This document shows, one piece after another, positions 1 to 6,518 of a stretch of DNA of 16,582 nt (position 1 is its first letter; each line of letters begins with the position of its first letter). The position numbers and the translations under genes were made by a program. Source of the stretch: JBBRGG01 sp038240875 (GTDB taxonomy: Bacteria > Planctomycetota > Phycisphaerae > Phycisphaerales > UBA1924); contig JBBRGG010000052.1 in assembly GCA_038240875.1 (NCBI GenBank), positions 1-16,582 on the forward strand, read 5' to 3'. The notes below the pieces were generated by a model, which ran no database searches, was not told the origin of the DNA, and worked only from the letters and a program-made list of their open reading frames with translations.

Positions 1-359
1 AATCACACGCCATCTGCACCTTCGGCGATCGATTCCTTATCATTCAAGAATCCAATATATATTTCACTCAAATGTATCTGTGATTATTGCTGCTCACCGG
101 ACAATGCGAGTAAAGACCAACCATATACAAGCGCGTAACAGGTGTTTGATATACGCATAAATCACAACTGCTTCACCAACATGATTTGAGATTCGTGCCG
201 GTGGAGCCGGTGTTAATGAGTAAAAAACCGCAGTCAACCCAGTATTTGTACACAATTGCACTGCCGTGATTCTGGCTCAAACGCTTGCTGCACATGTGCT
301 ACGCAAGTATTCGGTGATTAATTTGTGTATAAGTGGCAAGAGATAACTGAATCAATCAC

Positions 360-388
360 TTGCATTTACACGTGTGAATAGGTACACT
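360..388 (+). promoter_or_regulatory. possible sigma-70-like promoter of the cysteine-rich cassette
   Basis: TTGCAT at 360-365 and TACACT at 383-388 are separated by 17 bases. The -35 matches the consensus only at TTG and the -10 at four of six positions, so this is weak. The position, about 50 bases before the start codon at 438 and ahead of a strong ribosome binding site, is what makes it plausible. Confidence 0.3.
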
Positions 389-424
389 GAAAAAATGTCG
401 ATTTGTTGTACAGAAAGCCCCATC

Positions 425-432
425 AAAGGAGG
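425..432 (+). promoter_or_regulatory. strong ribosome binding site
   Basis: AAAGGAGG lies five bases before the ATG at 438. It is one of the best Shine-Dalgarno matches in the window and is the main evidence that the short cysteine-rich frame downstream is really translated. The next two genes have no comparably strong site. Confidence 0.8.
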
Positions 433-437
433 CAGAC

Positions 438-686
438 ATGCACTATATCGCCGCAATCGGATTCGTCTTGACTATGCAGGCCATCGCTCAACCGGGAACG
501 CCTGGTTGGAAGTACGGCGGGTACAACTGCGGATGTCTCGGAAATGCTTGTACGTGGACGACTGCCGACTGCAATAAATGTTGTAACGCTGCGGTTATCC
601 CTACCCGACCGCTTAACCCGGGACAGGTTACTCATTGCCTTGCATTCTGCTTTCAGATGGGGCAGCCTTGCTGCAGCAATTCATGA
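438..686 (+). CDS. small secreted cysteine-rich protein, unknown function
   Basis: An 82-residue protein that I do not recognise. Residues 1 to about 17 look like a signal peptide: a short polar start, a hydrophobic core (AAIGFVLTMQAIA) and a likely cleavage after AIA. The mature part is about 65 residues with ten cysteines at 31, 33, 38, 45, 48, 49, 67, 71, 78 and 79, giving C-x-C-x4-C-x6-C-x2-CC-x17-C-x3-C-x6-CC. The even number suggests disulfide bonds outside the cytoplasm, though metal binding cannot be excluded. The start is fixed by AAAGGAGG five bases upstream. The stop overlaps the next start codon as ATGA, so translation of the two is probably coupled. It may be a small structural or binding protein working with the downstream pseudopilin; that is inference. 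Confidence 0.72.
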   Translation: MHYIAAIGFVLTMQAIAQPGTPGWKYGGYNCGCLGNACTWTTADCNKCCNAAVIPTRPLNPGQVTHCLAFCFQMGQPCCSNS

Positions 687-1327
687 AAGTACAACATCTT
701 ATACTTATACCAATGCTCTTACTTGGTGGAGCTTTTGTATGGTGGGCGTACCAACCTCGCAACCCTGTGCCCACCTCGACATTCCGGTTGCCGGGTAGAA
801 TAGCGGAAATAAAGGGAAATTTATCTACGTGGAATAAACCGGAAACTTCTTGGGTCCATAAAGCCGGCAATTCTGAAACTCACAATCAAGACATGTCTCG
901 GCTCTGGAACGAAGTTCGACTTCAACGAATCTGGGGCGCAGATGAAGGCAACTTCATAGCCTATTGCCTCTCTGACCAACCGACATTTACAGGAAGCGAT
1001 TGGACATCTGCGAATCTCATCGAGAATGAACGCGTTCAAAAATTAATGAATGCATCTGTTATTTTTTCTGAGCACCTGCTCATCGGCGGCGAGATTGACA
1101 ATTCTAGACTTGCAGAGATTAAGGCGATTCTCATAGCAAGTCTCGATAGTCGTGTTTCATACGTTCGTGCCGCCGCCGTTGTCGCACTGGCAGAGTCAGA
1201 CTACTTGGGCGACGCCAAGTTGCAGGCCCAAGTGGAGGCTCTGTCAAATGACCAGGACACGTATCTCAGTAGCGTTGTAAAGACTCAGGTCGAAAACCGG
1301 TACAATCGACTCAGGGGCGTTCGATGA
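683..1327 (+). CDS. membrane-anchored protein with HEAT-like C-terminus, unknown function
   Basis: A 214-residue protein without a recognised family. Residues 5-23 form one hydrophobic segment (LILIPMLLLGGAFVWWAYQ), read as a signal anchor that leaves the rest outside the cytoplasm. The C-terminal 75 residues are helical, with a HEAT-like stretch around VSYVRAAAVVALAESD and an acidic, asparagine- and glutamine-rich tail. I chose the ATG at 683 over an upstream one at 635 because it sits in an ATGA overlap with the preceding stop and the hydrophobic segment begins directly there. There is no clear Shine-Dalgarno site, which fits translational coupling. The stop in turn overlaps the pseudopilin start, so all three genes are probably made together. 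A partner or scaffold role is a guess. Confidence 0.68.
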   Translation: MKVQHLILIPMLLLGGAFVWWAYQPRNPVPTSTFRLPGRIAEIKGNLSTWNKPETSWVHKAGNSETHNQDMSRLWNEVRLQRIWGADEGNFIAYCLSDQPTFTGSDWTSANLIENERVQKLMNASVIFSEHLLIGGEIDNSRLAEIKAILIASLDSRVSYVRAAAVVALAESDYLGDAKLQAQVEALSNDQDTYLSSVVKTQVENRYNRLRGVR

Positions 1328-1938
1328 TAATTGTTCACTACAAATATTGTGGCCCTCGCAAGCGCAGACATGTCCAAGGCTTCTCTCTCATCGAACTTCT
1401 GGTTGTGATGGTGATTGTCGCTCTCCTTATCGCTTTGGTTCTCACTGCCCTTGGAACTGCCCGCGCAAGTGCCCGCCGTGTGGACTGTTACTCGAACCTT
1501 CGCACGCTCGGATTCGCAGTAGCTTCGTACTCGCAGAATAACCGCGACCGATTGCCATTCGCCACAAGACTTATCGATGTACGCGACGGTCAGTTGGCCC
1601 CGCTTGATATTCTAGCTGAGGAACTGCGCATACAACCACCTGCGGCGACAGCAAGCGGTGTCCGCACAGGGCCGCCATTTGTCTGCCCCGCCGATGACAC
1701 GCAAGGTCCATTTACCGGTACGAGTTATCGCTACGGCCCAAGAGAACTTATGCGCATTCCAGAAATTTGGGGTGATGATCCACAACTTGCCGTTACAAGG
1801 ATCTACGAAATTGGCCCTGAAGATCTGCCACTCTTCGCCGATATTGAGGCCTTCCACGGTCGTGATGGTCCACCTGAAAACATGCAAGTGGTTCTTTTTT
1901 CGCAGGCCGTTGGATCGCTCTCTGCAAGTCAGCCGTAA
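1324..1938 (+). CDS. type II secretion/type IV pilus-like pseudopilin
   Basis: A 204-residue protein with a class III prepilin signal. A basic leader (PRKRRHVQG) ends at Gly19, followed by FSLIELLVVMVIVALLIALV, with the conserved Glu at position 5 of the mature form (Glu24). A prepilin peptidase would cut after Gly19 and the hydrophobic helix would pack into a pseudopilus or sit in the inner membrane. The following helix (SNLRTLGFAVASYSQNNRDRLP) is typical of planctomycete prepilin-like proteins. The C-terminus has an H-then-LF pattern resembling their usual ending, but SQ stands where DG is usual. The gene overlaps the previous stop as ATGA and has an AGGGG six bases before the ATG. No pilus assembly ATPase or prepilin peptidase lies in the window, so it must depend on machinery encoded elsewhere. 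Confidence 0.82.
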   Translation: MIIVHYKYCGPRKRRHVQGFSLIELLVVMVIVALLIALVLTALGTARASARRVDCYSNLRTLGFAVASYSQNNRDRLPFATRLIDVRDGQLAPLDILAEELRIQPPAATASGVRTGPPFVCPADDTQGPFTGTSYRYGPRELMRIPEIWGDDPQLAVTRIYEIGPEDLPLFADIEAFHGRDGPPENMQVVLFSQAVGSLSASQP

Positions 1939-2013
1939 AGCTATTTTGGTAGACAATCTGACACTTTTGCGAGTTAAAAACGCTATCATAAAGAGCTGCC
2001 GTCAGTGATCGAA

Positions 2014-2500
2014 CTAACTCGCAATCGTCCGATTGGCAACTCGGGCACAGCATGGGTCGCCTGGTGGCTTTGTTCGACAAGTTCCTTGCGCGACGCACCG
2101 CTCCAGATACGCGGTTGCCTCCAACGGAAGCTCTTTCAATCCAAGTTCTTCGAGCACGTTCAGCGCGTCGGTGGACGTTGTCGTATCCGAAGCAGTAGGT
2201 CCAGAAGCGATCACATCAAACCGATCACCGACGACATCGCTCAGGATTAACGAATGGACGTATCTGGCATGCATCGCTGCGGCGGCCAGTTGGCCGCCTT
2301 TGAGTTGTTTAACGTGCTTACGAACTGCGTTGAGCTGAACAATGGTGGCACCAGTATTTTGGATCGCGCGCGTCAACGCTGAGATAGATTCCAAAGAGAT
2401 TTCATCCACCGGCTGCGTCGGATGCGCCGACCCACCCCAAGAAAGTAGAATAAGGAGTGATTCATCCGCTTTGGACTCCAGCGCAAAGGCCGAGATGGCG
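2014..2500 (-). pseudogene. glycerate 2-kinase fragment (DUF4147/MOFRL family)
   Basis: The minus-strand reading frame shows about 150 residues clearly like the middle of the glycerate 2-kinase N-terminal domain: LLILLSWGGSA (family LLSGGGSAL), ATIVQLNAVRKHVKQLKGGQ, LILSDVVGD, DVIASGPTASD and PPGDPCCARVANRTIAS. Complete members are about 400-450 residues. Here the N-terminal part is missing next to the transaldolase gene and everything after the PGDP-x6-NR segment is lost at a TAG (2014-2016), including the MOFRL domain. A Gly of the SGGGSA loop is replaced by Trp. The reading frame runs on upstream to 3339, but that part is only the antisense of the transaldolase. The fragment is not expected to be active. 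Its left end coincides with the change to AT-richer DNA, suggesting a rearrangement or insertion that destroyed the gene. Confidence 0.8.
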
Positions 2501-2535
2501 CGCCGCCTCAACACCCACCCACCTATCCTGCGGCC

Positions 2536-3183
2536 ATGCTCATCTACCTCGACAGTGCCAACCTCGATGACGTCAAAGCCGCCGCGGACCTTGGTGTCCT
2601 CGATGGCGTAACCACCAACCCAACCCTCATCGCCAAAGAACGCGTGGATTACGGCAAGCGCCTCGCCGACATCTGCCAGATCGTCAAAGGCCCAGTCTCC
2701 GCCGAAGTCATCGCCACCGAAGCCAAAGCGATGCTCATCGAAGGCCGCGAACGCGCGAAAATTGCCCCCAACATCGTCGTTAAGCTCCCCTGCACTATCG
2801 AAGGCCTCAAGGCGTGCAAAGCCTTCTCCGACGAAGGCACCAAAACCAACATGACCCTCTGCTTCCAATCCCTCCAAGCACTCATGGTCGCCAAGGCCGG
2901 CGCGTTCCTCGTCAGCCCCTTCATCGGCCGCCTCGATGACATAGGCGAAGATGGCATGGAACTCATCCGCACCATTCGCGCCGTCTACGACAACTATGGC
3001 ATCAAAACTCAAATCCTCGCCGCCTCCGTCCGCCACACCAATCACTTGCTCCACTGTGCCCTCGCCGGCGCCGACGTCGCCACCTGCCCACTCAGCGTCA
3101 TCAAAGACACGATGAAGCACCCACTCACCGACATCGGCCTCGAGCGCTTCCTCAAAGATTACAAAGCCGCATTCCCCGGCTGA
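2536..3183 (+). CDS. tal: transaldolase (small TalC/FSA-like type)
   Basis: A 215-residue TIM-barrel aldolase of the short transaldolase/fructose-6-phosphate aldolase family. It moves a dihydroxyacetone unit between sugar phosphates in the pentose phosphate pathway, in the cytoplasm. Visible motifs are the N-terminal YLDSANLDDVK, GVTTNPTLI at 24-32, the Schiff-base lysine Lys83 in VVKLPCT, TNMTLCF, and SPFIGRLDD. At residue 57 there is Glu (SAEVIAT), where E. coli FSA has Gln59; Glu at this place is linked to transaldolase rather than aldolase activity. The length is normal and the frame complete. No Shine-Dalgarno site is visible before the ATG. The gene stands alone on the + strand, with a strong terminator after it, and faces the convergent BtpA gene. 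Confidence 0.92.
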   Translation: MLIYLDSANLDDVKAAADLGVLDGVTTNPTLIAKERVDYGKRLADICQIVKGPVSAEVIATEAKAMLIEGRERAKIAPNIVVKLPCTIEGLKACKAFSDEGTKTNMTLCFQSLQALMVAKAGAFLVSPFIGRLDDIGEDGMELIRTIRAVYDNYGIKTQILAASVRHTNHLLHCALAGADVATCPLSVIKDTMKHPLTDIGLERFLKDYKAAFPG

Positions 3184-3238
3184 AATCAGCCTATTTTCGT
3201 AGCCTGTACCGATGCACTTGCCTTTATAGTTGCCTTCG

Positions 3239-3270
3239 AGACCCCCAACTTTCACGAGGGGGTCTTTTTT
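3239..3270 (+). terminator. rho-independent terminator of the transaldolase gene
   Basis: AGACCCCC (3239-3246) pairs with GGGGGTCT (3258-3265), with an 11-base loop, and is followed by a T run (3265-3270) and a further T-rich stretch. It sits about 55 bases after the transaldolase stop and directly before the 3' end of the convergent BtpA gene. The T run is only on the + strand. Confidence 0.85.
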
Positions 3271-3274
3271 GTCT

Positions 3275-4102
3275 TTACTTCTTCCCAGCCACAAACTTCT
3301 TCGCTCGCTCCGCATCCACCGCGTTCTTCCAATTCCCATCCTTCTTTATCCACGACCCCACGATGATCGCGTGCGCTCGCTCCAACAACATCGGAACCTG
3401 CTCCGGCGTCGCCCCCGACCCCACGATAATCGGCAGCTTCGTCGCCGCCCCCACCGCTTCAAGATCCGCCAAACTCGTCGCCGAACCGGTAAACTTTCCA
3501 GTCACGATCAGCGCGTCCGCTCCGAAAAATTCCGCGGCGTGCGCCTCATCCGCCAACGTCAAATCGCTCGTTAGCGCATGCGACGCGTGCTTTTTCTGGA
3601 TGTCCGCACAAATCGCGACATGCTCCGCGCTAATTGCCCTGCGATACCGCAGCAAAGGCCCCGCCGACGCCTCGGCCATCAACCCTTCATCCGCAACATG
3701 CGCATGCACAAAGTTCTCGCACCGGATAAAGACTGGCCCGAAACCTCCCCCACCAACAGCAAGCGCAACCGCCAGCGCCTCGCGCTCACCACGCGACAAT
3801 ATCTGCACACCCAAAGGCATGCTCCCAATTGCCTCACGCACCGCAATTGCGACCGCCGTCATCGCAGCCGTCGTCGTGGGCAAATGTGGCCCATTCACAT
3901 ACGGCGCATCGTGCATGTTCTCAACCAGTACGCAATCAAACCCCGCATCAACTAACACCTTTGCCTCCGCCGCCGCAGCCTGCGCCATCGCGCGAATGTC
4001 CGGTCCCACTCGCGCCCCACCAGGCGTAGGCCCAACGTGCACCATGCCGATCAAGCTCCCGGCGGGAAACACAAACTCTTCATTCATTCCCTGTGATCCC
4101 AT
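3275..4102 (-). CDS. BtpA/SgcQ family TIM-barrel protein
   Basis: About 275 residues matching the BtpA family. Evidence is the N-terminal LIGMVHVGPTPGGARVGPDI, then AGFDCVLVENMHDAPY, a GVQILSRGEREALAVA strand-helix, FIRCENFVHAHVADEGLM, a long ADEAHAAEFFGADALIVTG segment, and the phosphate-binding-like end PIIVGSGATPEQVP...AIIVGSWIKKDG. In cyanobacteria BtpA affects photosystem I assembly; in other bacteria members are probable sugar-phosphate enzymes, and the role here is unknown. Three in-frame ATGs are possible (4114, 4102, 4087). I chose 4102 because GGAGG lies four bases upstream; the conserved part begins shortly after 4087. The gene follows the nucleotide-sugar dehydrogenase by only 21 bases, so the two are probably cotranscribed. 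Confidence 0.85.
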   Translation of the reverse strand: MGSQGMNEEFVFPAGSLIGMVHVGPTPGGARVGPDIRAMAQAAAAEAKVLVDAGFDCVLVENMHDAPYVNGPHLPTTTAAMTAVAIAVREAIGSMPLGVQILSRGEREALAVALAVGGGGFGPVFIRCENFVHAHVADEGLMAEASAGPLLRYRRAISAEHVAICADIQKKHASHALTSDLTLADEAHAAEFFGADALIVTGKFTGSATSLADLEAVGAATKLPIIVGSGATPEQVPMLLERAHAIIVGSWIKKDGNWKNAVDAERAKKFVAGKK

Positions 4103-4123
4103 GCCCCCTCCCATCCATATTCA

Positions 4124-5578
4124 TTACGCTTTCACAACCCGCGCAATCATCGGCCCACGCACCCGCGCCATCGCGTCCCGCGTATCTACCACCAACTTCG
4201 CGCACCGCCCAATCATCTCATAATCTACCCGCGTGTGGTCCGTCACGATCAGCACGCAATCCGCCTCGCGCACCCTCGCCTCGTCAAGCTCCACACTCTC
4301 AAGCCCAAGCCGGTACTTTCGCATCGACGGAAACGTCGGCACATGCGGATCGTGATAGCTCACCCGCGCCCCAAGCTCAATCAATCGCGTCGCGATCTCC
4401 GCAGCCGGCGTCTCGCGAACATCATCAATGTCCTTCTTGTACGCGATACCCATTACCAACACTCGCGCCCCACGCAACGACTTTTCTTCGTCATTCAGCG
4501 CAAGCCCAACCTTCTCTACCACCAACCTCGGCATCGTCGAGTTGATCTCTCCCGCCAACTCAATAAACCGTGTCCGATGCCCAAACTCTCGCGCCTTATA
4601 CGTCAAGTAAAACGGATCAATCGGGATGCAGTGCCCACCCAACCCCGGCCCCGGATAAAACGGCTGGAATCCAAACGGCTTCGTCGCCGCCGCCTTTATC
4701 ACACTCCAAATATCAATCCCCATATCCGCAAACACAGGCTTTAATTCATTCACCAACGCGATATTCACCGCGCGATAAATATTCTCCAGTAACTTCGCCG
4801 CCTCCGCGACCTCCGCGCTCTCTACCGCGATCACCTTCGCCACCGCCGCCGAATACAACGCAACTCCAACTCGCGTGCTGACCGGATCAACCCCGCCCAC
4901 AACGCGCGGAATCGTGCTCGTGTCGATCCCTTCTCGCCCAGGATCTTCACGCTCAGGGCTAAATACCAAATACACGCTCGTATCGCCAACAAAGCCTGCT
5001 CGCGTCAAAATCTCTCCACACACTTCCCGCGTCGTCCCCGGATAGCTCGTCGATTCCAGCGACACAAGCGTCCCCGGCGTGATCACCGACGCCACCATCT
5101 TCGTCGACGCAATCACGTACGACAAGTCTGGCTGCTCATGCGCGTCCAAAGGCGTAGGCACGCACAACACCACCGCATCGCACGTTCCCAGTTCCTTCGG
5201 GTCCGCCGTCGGCATAAACCGTGGCGACGCCGCCAAGTCTCGCACCAACTGCTCTCCCAAGTGCTTCAAATACGCTCGTCCCGCCTTCAAGTCCTCGATC
5301 TTCTTCGCATCAACGTCATACCCAACAACCTCAAACCCCGCCGCGTGCATCGCGCGAACCAAAGGCAGGCCAACATACCCCAGCCCAACTACGCCCACAC
5401 GTGCCTCGCGACGTTCAAACTTCGCGATTAACTCCGCCGCTCGCGCGGGCAAGTTCATATCCATCCCCACATCACCAGTCGGCGAGGGATTGCCTTCACC
5501 TCGATTGACACGCTTACCACCATGCTTGCCTTCGCCAGGTTGTTCGTCTTCACTATTTCCATGCTTCGCCTGCGTCAC
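4124..5578 (-). CDS. nucleotide-sugar C6-dehydrogenase (WbpA/WecC/TviB type)
   Basis: A 484-residue NAD-dependent UDP-sugar 6-dehydrogenase, which oxidises a UDP-sugar such as UDP-GlcNAc to the uronic acid in the cytoplasm for surface glycan synthesis. The Rossmann motif VGVVGLGYVGLPLV is at 61-74, ESTSYPGTT at 175-183, FSPEREDPG at 206-214, the conserved Lys262 in AAKLLENIYRAVN, the catalytic Cys317 in GPGLGGHCIPIDPFYL, and the C-terminal GIAYKKDIDDVRETPA at 378-392. The GLGGHCIPIDP form is typical of the UDP-HexNAc branch more than of UDP-glucose dehydrogenase; the exact substrate is uncertain. The start is a GTG preceded by GGAGG at four bases. This gives a hydrophilic N-terminal tail of about 55 residues; internal ATGs at 5464 or 5458 would give a normal-length protein. 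Confidence 0.9.
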   Translation of the reverse strand: MTQAKHGNSEDEQPGEGKHGGKRVNRGEGNPSPTGDVGMDMNLPARAAELIAKFERREARVGVVGLGYVGLPLVRAMHAAGFEVVGYDVDAKKIEDLKAGRAYLKHLGEQLVRDLAASPRFMPTADPKELGTCDAVVLCVPTPLDAHEQPDLSYVIASTKMVASVITPGTLVSLESTSYPGTTREVCGEILTRAGFVGDTSVYLVFSPEREDPGREGIDTSTIPRVVGGVDPVSTRVGVALYSAAVAKVIAVESAEVAEAAKLLENIYRAVNIALVNELKPVFADMGIDIWSVIKAAATKPFGFQPFYPGPGLGGHCIPIDPFYLTYKAREFGHRTRFIELAGEINSTMPRLVVEKVGLALNDEEKSLRGARVLVMGIAYKKDIDDVRETPAAEIATRLIELGARVSYHDPHVPTFPSMRKYRLGLESVELDEARVREADCVLIVTDHTRVDYEMIGRCAKLVVDTRDAMARVRGPMIARVVKA

Positions 5579-5582
5579 GCCG

Positions 5583-5587
5583 CCTCC
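5583..5587 (-). promoter_or_regulatory. ribosome binding site supporting a GTG start
   Basis: On the minus strand GGAGG is followed after CGGC by the GTG at 5576-5578. It decides for the longer form of the nucleotide-sugar dehydrogenase, because the internal ATGs near 5460 have no comparable site. The four-base spacing is slightly short. Confidence 0.5.
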
Positions 5588-5641
5588 AGTGTCCCAAATT
5601 TACAAGCGACTCGTTTGTTCGTGCACAACGCTCGCGCGCAC

Positions 5642-5650
5642 TATATAACA
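5642..5650 (-). promoter_or_regulatory. possible extended -10 promoter for the dehydrogenase-btpA pair
   Basis: The minus strand reads TGTTATATA, an extended -10 pattern, about 65 bases before the GTG start. No good -35 was found at the right distance, so the call is tentative. The position fits a leader of about 55 bases. Confidence 0.3.
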
Positions 5651-5784
5651 GCCGGGCGAGTTGCCTTTCTGCTTCACATCGCCACGCCTCTCCACATTGA
5701 TCAGAGCACACTCCAATTCGCATCCCACAGAATCAAGTTCAAAATCTTCACCAGAACCCGTCGCCGTCGAACTGATTTGCACCC

Positions 5785-6361
5785 ATGCAAGCCACGAGCT
5801 GGTTCCAATCTGTCAATGCCGCCTTCGTCATCATCATGGCACTCCTCTTCGCCTTCATCTGGACCTTCCTAGGCAGGCGCAAACGCAACCCATCTCAACC
5901 TGTCAAAATCGCTCTGGGCCTTCTCTTCCTCGGCCTCTTACATCTTCCTCGTCTATGGCGAGAACATCACCAGCATCGCCCAAAACGCAGCACTAGGAAC
6001 CGCCGCCACCGTCGCCAAAACCTACATGTTCTTTGTCATCGCCGCCTACTTCTGGCACACCGTTGGCGAGCTTTGCCTCTCTCCCACCGGCCTTGCCTAT
6101 GTCACCCGCACCGCACCAGTCCGCCTCATCAGCCTTCTCATGGGCATCTGGTTTATCTCCAGCTTCCTCGCCAACCTCGGCGGCGGGCTCATCGCTACAA
6201 AGGTCAAAGCCATCGAATCCGGCCAAATCAAAATGCCATGGAACTTCGGCGGCCAAGCCGACTTCTTCTTCCTCTTCGTCGTTACCAGCATCGTCGCTAG
6301 CCTTGTCATCCTCGCCCTCTCACCACTCCTAAACAAACTCCAGCGCAACCCCAACGACTAA
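5785..6361 (+). pseudogene. POT-family peptide transporter remnant (truncated, frameshifted)
   Basis: The C-terminal third of a proton-dependent oligopeptide transporter (POT/PTR2, DtpT-like). The first frame (from 5785) reads SWFQSVNAAFVIIMALLFAFIWTFLGRR and ALGLLFLG, matching the family's PASWFQSVNPLFI region. Near 5935 the homology moves by one base to the frame ending at 6361, which reads SYIFLVYGENI, then FFVIAAYFWHTVGELCLSPTGLAYVTRTAP and LLMGIWFISSFLANLGGGLIA, and ends with a last membrane helix. Family members are about 450-500 residues with 12 or more helices; less than 200 residues are left. A TGA at 5773-5775 closes the first frame upstream, and no convincing N-terminal half precedes it. 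One surplus base around 5935 explains the shift, unless it is a sequencing error; the missing N-terminus still makes this a pseudogene. Confidence 0.85.
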
Positions 6362-6441
6362 CGCACCTCGTCCGTACATTGCCCGGCATTTGCCTTGGCC
6401 TAGGGTGGTCCGGTCGTCCCGACCAGATTTCTTCTTCGTGC

Positions 6442-6466
6442 CATCAGGATCGGTTCGATCCTGATG
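6442..6466. terminator. hairpin between convergent genes, possible terminator
   Basis: CATCAGGATC (6442-6451) and GATCCTGATG (6457-6466) are perfect inverted repeats with a five-base spacer; an inner G-C pair is also possible. It lies between the end of the transporter remnant and the end of the first glycosyltransferase gene. No T run follows on either strand, so it may end transcription weakly or protect RNA 3' ends. Confidence 0.5.
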
Positions 6467-6518
6467 CGATTATCAGCAGTGACAAAAAGAATTCAACACG
6501 AGCTCTCGACTCATCACA

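Larger units (their letters stand above)
1..437. other. AT-rich stretch without a gene
   Basis: No credible coding region is visible on either strand; the short open frames here have no ribosome binding site and no recognisable protein character. A hand count gives 25 G or C in the first 60 bases, against 36 of 60 at 2581-2640 in the transaldolase gene, so the composition is unlike the right-hand neighbourhood. The 3' end holds the probable promoter and ribosome binding site of the downstream cassette. No CRISPR-like array or obvious tandem repeat was seen. Confidence 0.6.

Noticed and set aside
374..577. 67-residue + strand reading frame overlapping the cysteine-rich gene
   Set aside because: No ribosome binding site and no signal peptide; the competing frame from 438 has both.
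2440..2535. TAGAAT at about 2446 as a -10 for the transaldolase gene
   Set aside because: No acceptable -35 at 16-18 bases upstream and no ribosome binding site to support the position.
2501..3339. Upstream half of a long minus-strand reading frame (2014-3339)
   Set aside because: It is the antisense of the transaldolase gene, with a Gly/Asp/Glu-rich shadow composition. Only the part below about 2500 resembles a protein family.
5690..5784. Possible decayed upstream part of the POT transporter (a frame with QSTLQFA)
   Set aside because: The likeness to the family's EQAGSTLNLFA region is too short and the frame continues into basic non-membrane sequence.
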